A DNA stretch of 11,958 nucleotides from Bacteroidales bacterium UBA6248 (GTDB lineage: Bacteria; Bacteroidota; Bacteroidia; Bacteroidales; Lentimicrobiaceae). The translations under genes and the position numbers were made by a program. Below, piece by piece: positions 6,515-11,958 of the stretch (its first letter is position 1; every line of letters starts with the position of its first letter). The stretch is from assembly GCA_002441345.1 (NCBI GenBank), contig DJVU01000065.1, positions 1 through 11,958 of the forward strand. Reading direction: 5' to 3'. A model generated the notes under the pieces. The model was not told where the DNA came from. It was given only the letters and a program-made list of their open reading frames with translations, and made no database searches.

Positions 6515-6958
6515 CGTTATCACGTTTTAATAGCCTGGCCTGTGTCATTGGAAAGACAATAACCGACAGTTTCCCAACTGTTTACCGGACCGCCACCGGT
6601 GCCGGTAATTACAGAGGTAATAAGCCGGGACAGTGCTTCCGGGAATACCGGCATTTCTACAGCACAGGCAGTCCTGCTAAAGTCCGGAAGTAATGCAAGA
6701 TGCCTCAGGCAGTATTTTTTACGAATATACTGAAATAATTCACATCCGGAACTTTGCATACCGATAGGCCTGCCCGCACAAAAGTTGTGATCCGGTAGCT
6801 GCCGGGGGCTCTGTAACGGTCGGTTTCACAAGGCAGTTTCTGCCTGAAGCAATAAATTTTCAGAAACCTTATTTCAGCTGTTTTTCCCCTGTCAGTGCAA
6901 CATCCACCCTGTACAGTATGTTAGTATCTTTAAGAAAACATTTTCAACAATTGCAACT
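6515..6958. other. Divergent intergenic region between pirin and AarF/UbiB genes
   Basis: About 440 bases with no convincing gene; the minus-strand open frame 6759-6520 has no recognisable domain and overlaps the pirin start. The region should hold the promoters of both flanking genes. For the plus-strand gene, TATCTTTA at 6925-6932 is one mismatch from TAnnTTTG, with no clear -33 box. Short inverted repeats cluster at 6777-6845: CACAA/TTGTG (6777-6789), CCGG/CCGG (6792-6805) and AGGCAG/CTGCCT with a TTT loop (6831-6845). Confidence 0.5.
6831..6845 (+). repeat. Perfect 6-bp inverted repeat with 3-base loop
   Basis: AGGCAG, TTT and CTGCCT form a perfect hairpin about 115 bases upstream of the AarF/UbiB start. 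It has no T-tract, so it is not a terminator. It could be an RNA hairpin or part of a protein-binding site. Confidence 0.45.
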
Positions 6959-8611
6959 ATGGTTCACGGAGCAAGAAAGCTGAAACGTACCGCCGCTATG
7001 GTGGCCGTTCTTTCGAAATACGGATTTGGTGAAGTTTTCGAACGCAGCGGACTGAAGAAGCTCATACCCGGGCGTAAAAGGGATGCAACGGGAGCAAAGG
7101 TTCAGAGCCTTACGGTTTATGAGCGTATCCGCCTGGCACTGGAAGAACTGGGTCCGGCATACATCAAGCTGGGGCAGATGTTCAGCAACCGCGGGGATCT
7201 TCTGCCGGCACCCCTGATCACCGAGCTCAGGAAACTGCAGGATGAGGTGCCTCCCGAAGAAATGGATGTGTGGAAGAAACTGGAGGAAGAGCTGCCGCTT
7301 GATCCTTCAGAACATTTCAAAAGCATTGCTCCGGTTCCCGTTGCTGCCGCCTCTATCGCCCAGGTGTACCGCGCGCTGCTGATGAACGGCCGGCAGGTGG
7401 TGCTGAAAGTAAAGCGCAGCGATATTCAGGAAGTGATTGAATCGGACCTGCTGATTATGAAAGATCTGCTGATGCTGCTGGAAGCATACAGCGATGAGAT
7501 CAAATCACTGAAACTGCTGAACGTGCTGGAGGCATTCGAGGGCGCCATCCATAACGAGTTGTCGCTGCTGGGCGAACTTGCAAACATCGAACGCTTTGCG
7601 CGGAATTTCTCCGGGGTGCCGGGAATAGTCGTTCCCCAAACCTACAGGCAGTATTCGAACAACAACGTACTGTGCATGGATTTTATCGACGGCATCAAAG
7701 TGAGCAACATTCAGGCACTGCATGCAAAAGGGTTCGATCCGCCTTCCATCGCCCGTCAGGGTTTCAGCCTGTATATGAAGCAGATCCTCGACCACGGGTT
7801 CTTTCATGCCGATCCGCATCCGGGCAATATCCTGGTTACACCGGACGGTGAAATTGCCTTCATCGATTTCGGGACGATGGCAGCCCTGATGCCTGCCGAT
7901 AAGGAAAACCTGGAGAATCTTATCCTTTGCCTTATCCGTAAAGAACCGAAAAAATTCATCTCCGTTGTTAAACGCATCGCTCTCGATTATTCCGTAAAAA
8001 ATGAAACACGTCTCGAGCGGGATATCTACACCCTTATCGATATGGCGGATGCATCCAGTCTGAACGATATCGACATCTCAACCGTAATCATAAAACTGCG
8101 GAAGATCTTCAGCGAGAATTCCATTACCCTGCCCGAGCATTATTATCTGCTGATGAAAGGGCTTGTGCAGCTGGAAGGTACCGGCCGTCTGCTCGATCCG
8201 GACATCAATGTGTTTGAAATCCTGAAGCCTTACACAAAACGAATTCTGAAAGAGCGCTATTCGTTTCGCAGGCTGTTCAGCCGTAACGTGTTCCGGGCCG
8301 AAAATTTCGCGCAAAGCCTGACCGAATTGCCGGGCGATATTCACAATCTGATCCGTCGTATCGAAAGCAACGATCTGCGCATCACCCACGAACTGATCGG
8401 ACTTACCGAATTGCGCGAATCGCTCCGAAAAGGTATTAACCGGCTGGTTCTTGCACTCATCATCTCTGCTCTTTCCATAGGATCCTCCATCCTTGTATCC
8501 GCCCGTATGCCACCGCTGATCTACGGCATTCCGCTTCTTGGTTATGTCGGATTCCTTATCTCGGCAATTCTCGGACTCTCCATCGTTTTCTCGATGTGGA
8601 GAGACCGGTAG
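6959..8611 (+). CDS. ABC1 atypical kinase, AarF/UbiB family
   Basis: A 550-residue protein-kinase-like protein with all hallmark motifs: the family-specific KxGQ (K70-L-G-Q73), the Ala-rich nucleotide loop AAASIAQ (129-135), the VAIK-equivalent lysine K150, acidic residues in ELSLLGE (200-206), HADPHPGN (283-290, catalytic loop) and IDFG (302-305, Mg-binding). Two C-terminal helices (about 496-514 and 522-545) anchor it to the inner membrane, as in UbiB. UbiB is an ATPase that supports ubiquinone biosynthesis or lipid handling. Bacteroidota make menaquinone, so the client here is probably another isoprenoid lipid. Length matches the family (about 500-560). It has no close co-directional partner and its leader is long. 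A large imperfect inverted repeat follows the stop. Family assignment is very secure, while the biochemical role is inferred. Confidence 0.94.
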   Translation: MVHGARKLKRTAAMVAVLSKYGFGEVFERSGLKKLIPGRKRDATGAKVQSLTVYERIRLALEELGPAYIKLGQMFSNRGDLLPAPLITELRKLQDEVPPEEMDVWKKLEEELPLDPSEHFKSIAPVPVAAASIAQVYRALLMNGRQVVLKVKRSDIQEVIESDLLIMKDLLMLLEAYSDEIKSLKLLNVLEAFEGAIHNELSLLGELANIERFARNFSGVPGIVVPQTYRQYSNNNVLCMDFIDGIKVSNIQALHAKGFDPPSIARQGFSLYMKQILDHGFFHADPHPGNILVTPDGEIAFIDFGTMAALMPADKENLENLILCLIRKEPKKFISVVKRIALDYSVKNETRLERDIYTLIDMADASSLNDIDISTVIIKLRKIFSENSITLPEHYYLLMKGLVQLEGTGRLLDPDINVFEILKPYTKRILKERYSFRRLFSRNVFRAENFAQSLTELPGDIHNLIRRIESNDLRITHELIGLTELRESLRKGINRLVLALIISALSIGSSILVSARMPPLIYGIPLLGYVGFLISAILGLSIVFSMWRDR

Positions 8612-8627
8612 AAACGTCCGGTGCTTC

Positions 8628-8673
8628 GCAGGGTCAGATATATCCCTTGTATTTTATAAATAATCTGCCCTGC
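8628..8673 (+). repeat. Inverted repeat downstream of AarF/UbiB gene
   Basis: GCAGGGTCAGAT (8628-8639) pairs with ATCTGCCCTGC (8663-8673): 11 base pairs interrupted by one bulged T, around a 23-base AT-rich loop. It starts 16 bases after the kinase stop codon. No T-run follows on either strand, so it is not a canonical intrinsic terminator. It may stabilise the mRNA 3' end, assist termination or bind a protein. Confidence 0.6.
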
Positions 8674-8820
8674 AACCTCCCGGTGCCTTCTCTTAATCCG
8701 GTGTTCCGGTGGCAAATCCGGGAAAGCGCAAGTAACGGTCGCTAAGGACTGTTTTATTTGCACACTGGTTCATAATGCCATTGAATTTCATGAATATGCA
8801 CAAAGAACATATAGTGACTT

Positions 8821-8851
8821 TTTGATTTTTATCAACCCCTCTCTACTTTTG
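8821..8851 (+). promoter_or_regulatory. Near-consensus Bacteroidota promoter for the membrane-protein pair
   Basis: TTTG (8821-8824), a spacer of exactly 19 bases and TACTTTTG (8844-8851) match the Bacteroidota -33/-7 consensus. The implied start is near 8858, leaving a leader of about 110 bases before the ATG at 8967. Confidence 0.82.
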
Positions 8852-8890
8852 TGCCGGGAAACCGGCGCTGAGTTTCTGCTGTTTTTCCCC

Positions 8891-8940
8891 AAACCATTTG
8901 ATATGGTTTCCCATTATTCACCTTCCGGTACCTTCACCGG
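8891..8940 (+). promoter_or_regulatory. Two hairpins in the leader of the membrane-protein pair
   Basis: AAACCAT (8891-8897) and ATGGTTT (8903-8909) are perfectly complementary around a 5-base loop. CCGGT (8925-8929) and ACCGG (8936-8940) pair around a 6-base loop. Both lie between the promoter and the start codon, and neither is followed by a T-tract. They may be leader regulatory structure or an operator; I recognise no known riboswitch. Confidence 0.4.
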
Positions 8941-8966
8941 ATTGCAAAAAATTAAATTCGAAACGG

Positions 8967-9380
8967 ATGAAAAAACGCCTGAGCATTTTACTGGGAATAC
9001 TTCAGCTGTTTGTTGCCATCGGGGCACTTCCGGCAGGCTATTCGATGATGGTTGAACCCGACGGAGGCGGACTGGGCATGAGTCCGGCACTGCTCGAAGG
9101 CTCCCTGTTTCACAGTTTCCTGATCCCGGGAATTTTTCTTTTCACGGTTAACGGAATCCTCAACCTGGCCGCGGCTTTTTTCTCGTTCCGCAAAGCATGG
9201 TTTGCCGGTTACCTGGCGATGCTTTTGGGCATAGCCATGCTGATCTGGATTTCGGTACAAATTGCTTCGGTCGGGCTTTCATCGGTGCTGCAGCCGCTTT
9301 ATTTTATCATTGGCTGCGTTGAAATCTATATGGGATGGAGATGGATAAGGCTTGCGAAGCATGAAAAAAGTATCAACTGA
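8967..9380 (+). CDS. Uncharacterised four-helix membrane protein
   Basis: A 137-residue integral membrane protein that I do not recognise as any named family. It starts with a basic MKKR and has hydrophobic segments at about 5-28, 51-72, 78-102 and 106-125, with a positively charged C-terminal tail (RWIRLAKHEK). The loop between helices 1 and 2 has a distinctive PDGGGLGMS motif (31-39). Helix 3 carries WISVQ and helix 4 LQPLYF. I chose the ATG at 8967 because the upstream extension to 8898 has no coding character and a basic start before a helix is expected. A near-perfect promoter precedes it, and the next membrane-protein gene starts at or overlaps its stop codon. The two probably form one operon and perhaps one membrane complex. 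Function unknown. Confidence 0.8.
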   Translation: MKKRLSILLGILQLFVAIGALPAGYSMMVEPDGGGLGMSPALLEGSLFHSFLIPGIFLFTVNGILNLAAAFFSFRKAWFAGYLAMLLGIAMLIWISVQIASVGLSSVLQPLYFIIGCVEIYMGWRWIRLAKHEKSIN

Positions 9381-10251
9381 TATGAGACACCGCACGACCA
9401 TTCTGGTTCTTGGAATTTTGATCGCACTGGGTGCTGCTGCTGCAAGCATAGCCGGAATCTTTACACACGAAGGCCCCGGCCCCGAAACCATCTGCAGTTT
9501 CAGGGGGTACGATGTTGAACTTTACGGATACGGTCTGTACCGGCACATGAGTTCCGATGTTGCCATTCAGGGGATTGCACAGGATTACATCACCCTTTTT
9601 CTCTGCGTTCCCCTCCTTGTCCTGGCGCTTGTAAAAACCCGCCGGTACTCGCTGCGCTGGCATTTTGTGCTGGCCGGTGTGCTCAACTATTTCCTGCTTA
9701 CCTATCTTTTCTATCTGAGCATGGCGATGTACAACGCGGCATTCCTGCTATACGTTTTCCTGCTTTCGGCATCCTTTTTTGCTTTTGCGCTGGTGGTTGC
9801 CGGATTCGATGTGCAGAAACTGCCGGAGCGATTTTCATCAAATGTGCCCCGAAAAACGGCCGGTTCGTTCCTGATTTTTATAGCCGTATGCATGGCTTTT
9901 CTATGGCTCGGTGTCGTGGTGCCGCCCCTGCTTAACGGCACGATCATACCTCCCGAAACCGCTCATTACACTACGCTGATTGTGCAGGGTTTTGATCTTG
10001 CCATTTTCCTGCCACTTGGCTTTGTGTCGGGACTGTTGCTGCTTCAGAACCGGCCCTGGGGATATATGATGGCAAGTATTACCCTTCTGTTTCTGCCCCT
10101 GCTGATGACTGCACTGGCAGCCAAGATCATTGCCATGGGTATGAGCGGCGTAAACATTATTCCCGTGGTGTTTATCATCCCCGTTTTTGATGTTGTTGCG
10201 CTGACGTTCGGTCTGGGAATGCTCAGATCCGTAACAACCGAAAATCCTTAA
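9361..10251 (+). CDS. Uncharacterised polytopic membrane protein with about eight helices
   Basis: A 296-residue inner-membrane protein with about eight hydrophobic segments (roughly 12-34, 76-92, 100-120, 124-147, 168-190, 207-227, 234-259 and 264-287). The largest soluble part is the loop at 35-75, with the ordered pattern FRGYDVELYGYGLYRH, a degenerate DVAIQGIAQDYITL segment and one cysteine (C45). I do not recognise a named family or any catalytic motif. Start choice is uncertain. The ATG at 9361 overlaps the preceding gene by 20 bases; the ATG at 9382 begins one base after its stop and gives 289 residues. A TTG at 9352 is unlikely. Either way the genes are translationally close and probably co-expressed from the 8821-8851 promoter. 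A transporter or membrane-sensor role is possible but unsupported. Confidence 0.8.
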   Translation: MKKVSTDMRHRTTILVLGILIALGAAAASIAGIFTHEGPGPETICSFRGYDVELYGYGLYRHMSSDVAIQGIAQDYITLFLCVPLLVLALVKTRRYSLRWHFVLAGVLNYFLLTYLFYLSMAMYNAAFLLYVFLLSASFFAFALVVAGFDVQKLPERFSSNVPRKTAGSFLIFIAVCMAFLWLGVVVPPLLNGTIIPPETAHYTTLIVQGFDLAIFLPLGFVSGLLLLQNRPWGYMMASITLLFLPLLMTALAAKIIAMGMSGVNIIPVVFIIPVFDVVALTFGLGMLRSVTTENP

Positions 10252-10307
10252 TTGCTGAAACAAACCGGCAGAATAAGGGTTTTAATATTTTACACAATAA
10301 AGAAAAA

Positions 10308-10613
10308 ATGAGCAAACCGGAGGATTTATTTCATGCCCTGGCGGAAACCATGCCCGGAGTAAAAGCTTCCTCGATGTTCGGGAAACCCTGCCTGAAATCG
10401 GGAACCAAAGCCTTTGCCTGCTTCTTCGAAGGAGAAATGGCATTCAAGCTCGGGGGCAGCGCCCATGCCGATGCCCTGTCAACGTCCGGCGCCCGGCTGT
10501 TCGACCCATCCCGCAAAGGAAGGCCCATGAAGCAATGGGTGCAGATTCCGGCAGCTCATTCCGGCACCTGGGAGCATTTTGCTGCCCTGGCATGCAAACA
10601 GCTCAGCGAATAA
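10308..10613 (+). CDS. TfoX N-terminal-domain-like small protein
   Basis: A 101-residue soluble protein resembling the TfoX/Sxy N-terminal domain: an SSMFGKPCLKSGTKAFACFF core (21-40) followed by an FKLGG strand (46-50). TfoX regulates competence in gamma-proteobacteria, but stand-alone N-domains like this are widespread in other phyla and have no known role. There is no TfoX C-terminal domain. The C-terminal half (QWVQIPAAHSGTW, 76-88) is typical of short homologues. It starts 57 bases after the membrane-protein pair, with no terminator between, so it may be read through from that operon. A hairpin with a T-run lies about 66 bases after its stop. Domain identity is fairly secure; function is unknown. 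Confidence 0.82.
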   Translation: MSKPEDLFHALAETMPGVKASSMFGKPCLKSGTKAFACFFEGEMAFKLGGSAHADALSTSGARLFDPSRKGRPMKQWVQIPAAHSGTWEHFAALACKQLSE

Positions 10614-10679
10614 TAGCCGGATTTCTCTCTTTCTTGTACTGCATTTCTCCGGTATTGCCCTGGCGGGATGGCCTTACAA

Positions 10680-10714
10680 CCGGCTGCAGACGTGCATCCG
10701 CCGGCACTTTTTTT
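10680..10714 (+). terminator. Likely intrinsic terminator after the TfoX-like gene
   Basis: CCGGC (10680-10684) pairs with GCCGG (10700-10704). Inside, TGCA (10685-10688) pairs with TGCA (10693-10696) around loop GACG, with a 3-base bulge (TCC) on the right arm. Seven T residues follow at 10708-10714, after CAC. It probably ends the transcript of the TfoX-like gene and its upstream neighbours. Confidence 0.65.
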
Positions 10715-10746
10715 ACAATAGCGGAAGATAAAACCGGATATTCGTG

Positions 10747-10754
10747 TAGGTTTG
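10747..10754 (+). promoter_or_regulatory. -7 element of the HMA-CDF transporter gene
   Basis: TAGGTTTG is a perfect TAnnTTTG match ending 31 bases before the ATG at 10786 and just after the preceding terminator. No TTG box is found at 19-21 base spacing, so the -33 half is weak. No clear metal-regulator palindrome is visible. Confidence 0.6.
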
Positions 10755-10785
10755 CAGTTGCCTTCGCAGTTAGTAAAAAGGATTT

Positions 10786-11577
10786 ATGAAGCGTACCACC
10801 TTCAGGATATCGCAAATGGACTGCCCCTCGGAGGAGCAGATGATACGGATGAAACTCGACGGGATGCAGGAAATCCGCAGCCTCGAATTCAACATCCCCG
10901 AAAGGGAATTGCATGTGGTGCACGAGGGCAGCAGCGATCCGATTCTGAAAAGCCTCGATACACTGAACCTGGGGACGACTGTTTCACGGGTTGAAGAATC
11001 CGAAAACAATCCGTCTTCACACGATTCCATTCAGCGCAAAACCCTGTGGATGGTTCTGGGTATTAACGCCGGATTTTTTGTGCTTGAACTCATTGCCGGG
11101 TTGATTGCCGGATCGATGGGGCTTGTAGCCGACAGCCTCGATATGCTGGCCGACAGTCTGGTATACGGGCTTGCCCTTATGGCTGTGGGAGGCACGGTAT
11201 TGCGCAAAAAGCAGGTGGCACGCTTCAGCGGATACCTGCAGATGTCACTGGCAATTCTTGGAATTGCTGAGGTTATCCGGCGTTTTATATTTTCAGACAA
11301 CGCGCCCGATTACCAGATGATGATTCTGGTGTCGGTACTCGCCCTTATGGGAAATGCAGCTTCGCTCTGGCTTCTTCAGAAAAGCCGCAGCCGCGATGCC
11401 CACATGATGGCCAGCATGATTTTTACGGCCAACGACGTAATTATGAACATTGGCGTTATTGCAGCAGCATCCCTCGTATTTATCACCGGTTCGGGTATTC
11501 CCGACCTGCTGATCGGAGCTTTCGTTTTCATCGTGGTCGTAAGGGGGGCCCTCCGTATTCTGAAACTTGCCCGGTGA
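10786..11577 (+). CDS. Cation efflux (CDF-type) transporter with N-terminal HMA domain
   Basis: A 263-residue fusion. Residues 1-70 form a heavy-metal-associated (HMA) ferredoxin-like fold whose metal loop reads MDCPSEE (11-17). The second cysteine of the usual CxxC is replaced by glutamate, as in Zn/Cd/Pb-type HMA domains of CadA/ZntA pumps (DCPTEE). Residues 85-260 are a CDF membrane domain with about six helices. TM2 carries ADSLDMLAD, giving a likely D119xxxD123 site. TM5 carries N216-D217-V-I-M-N221 in place of HxxxD, so site geometry differs from DmeF and YiiP. The classical C-terminal cytoplasmic CDF domain is absent; the N-terminal HMA may deliver or sense metal instead. The gene has its own -7 element and follows a terminator. 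Export of Zn, Cd or Pb is the best inference. Confidence 0.87.
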   Translation: MKRTTFRISQMDCPSEEQMIRMKLDGMQEIRSLEFNIPERELHVVHEGSSDPILKSLDTLNLGTTVSRVEESENNPSSHDSIQRKTLWMVLGINAGFFVLELIAGLIAGSMGLVADSLDMLADSLVYGLALMAVGGTVLRKKQVARFSGYLQMSLAILGIAEVIRRFIFSDNAPDYQMMILVSVLALMGNAASLWLLQKSRSRDAHMMASMIFTANDVIMNIGVIAAASLVFITGSGIPDLLIGAFVFIVVVRGALRILKLAR

Positions 11578-11645
11578 GCCGGATTCCGGAAACGATTTTT
11601 TATGTGTAACTTGGCTCTTTCAAGCATTTCAAAAAATACTGCTTT

Positions 11646-11958
11646 ATGAAGATATTGCAACGAATTCCCGAAAGGCCGGTGAAGCTGGGCCATGTAAACG
11701 TTTCCCGCATATTGCCATTCCGCGAAAAGCGCTCGGTAGGCCCTTTTGTTTTTCTCGATCGTATGGGTCCGGCAATTCTGACACCGGAACGCAGCCTGGA
11801 TGTGCTTCCGCATCCGCACATCGGGCTCTCAACGCTCACATATCTTTTCGAAGGCAGTATTTTACACCGCGACAGTACAGGTGCGGTGATGGAGATAAAA
11901 CCGGGAGAGGTAAACTGGATGACGGCCGGCAAAGGCGTCGTGCATTCGGAACGCACCC
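11646..11958 (+). CDS. Pirin family protein, N-terminal part (cut by window end)
   Basis: The first 104 codons of a second pirin, open at the right edge of the window. The translation starts MKILQRIPERPVKLG and carries the N-terminal cupin metal ligands H56 and H58 (PHPHIGLST) and H100 and E102 (GVVHSE), in almost the same positions as in human pirin. The WMTAGKG stretch is also present. It follows the compact pirin pattern (FLDRMGP at 37-43) and lacks the extra N-terminal residues of the long pirin at 5489-6514, so the two are not recent duplicates. It begins 68 bases after the transporter stop. The gap has a weak CCGG-ATT-CCGG hairpin followed by six T (11580-11602) and a -7-like TAACTTGG (about 11608-11615). 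Family secure; substrate and role unknown. Confidence 0.92.
   Translation, partial: MKILQRIPERPVKLGHVNVSRILPFREKRSVGPFVFLDRMGPAILTPERSLDVLPHPHIGLSTLTYLFEGSILHRDSTGAVMEIKPGEVNWMTAGKGVVHSERT

Larger units (their letters stand above)
8612..8966 (+). other. Intergenic region with 3' inverted repeat, promoter and structured leader
   Basis: This gene-free stretch separates the kinase gene from the membrane-protein pair. It holds a large inverted repeat just past the kinase stop (8628-8673), several CCGGT-containing motifs (about 8680-8730), a near-consensus promoter (8821-8851) and a leader of about 110 bases with two hairpins. No short gene is supported here. An in-frame extension of the next gene back to 8898 exists, but lacks any sign of coding. 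Confidence 0.6.

Noticed and set aside
5357..6562. Very long plus-strand open frame (401 codons) antisense to the long pirin
   Set aside because: The minus strand encodes a complete pirin with its four ligands; the antisense product resembles nothing and spans the neighbouring promoter.
6520..6759. Minus-strand open frame of 79 codons upstream of the long pirin
   Set aside because: No domain, overlaps the pirin start, and covers a region rich in GC palindromes; better read as intergenic DNA.
1..11958. CRISPR arrays, tRNA or rRNA genes, insertion sequences, phage or integrase genes
   Set aside because: I looked on both strands for regular repeats, cloverleaf-like ends, transposase-like proteins and terminal inverted repeats and found none.

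Overview
The window looks like a chromosomal segment of a member of the Bacteroidota, at roughly 50% GC by eye. The main evidence is the promoters. Several intergenic regions carry the Bacteroidota -7 element TAnnTTTG, twice with a TTG or TTTG box exactly 19 bases upstream. Start codons mostly lack Shine-Dalgarno sequences, as is usual in that phylum. The gene content fits as well: a LuxR-type regulator paired with a hemerythrin gene, a long-form pirin, an OprB-type porin and an AarF/UbiB kinase. I see no tRNA, rRNA, CRISPR array, transposase or phage gene.

Layout. Positions 1-343 hold no convincing gene, but contain three imperfect copies of a 15-16 base motif. From 344 to 6514 everything is on the minus strand. 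In transcription order this is: a long-form pirin (6514-5489); a hemerythrin/RIC-like protein and a LuxR-type regulator with a degenerate receiver, two bases apart (5408-4093); an OprB-like porin, a small Cys-containing single-span protein and a short DmeF-like cation transporter (3891-1788); and a YqhD-type aldehyde reductase (1555-401) with a clear intrinsic terminator. A gene-poor divergent region (6515-6958) separates this block from the plus-strand half. That half has an AarF/UbiB-family kinase (6959-8611), two uncharacterised membrane proteins likely forming an operon (8967-10251), a TfoX N-domain-like protein (10308-10613, with a terminator), an HMA-CDF fusion transporter (10786-11577) and the start of a second pirin cut by the window end (11646-11958).

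How they may work together. Several genes suit redox, metal and electrophile stress: NADPH-dependent aldehyde reduction (YqhD), a di-iron hemerythrin that may sense or repair, two metal-efflux transporters of different CDF subtypes, and two pirins. This is a thematic inference; only the hemerythrin/regulator pair and the membrane-protein pair are tightly linked physically. The most interesting unit is the hemerythrin plus pseudo-receiver regulator operon. It has a near-perfect promoter, an intact di-iron ligand set, no cysteines in its ScdA-like N-domain, and a regulator with no phosphoacceptor aspartate. It is a candidate for gas or redox sensing without a kinase.
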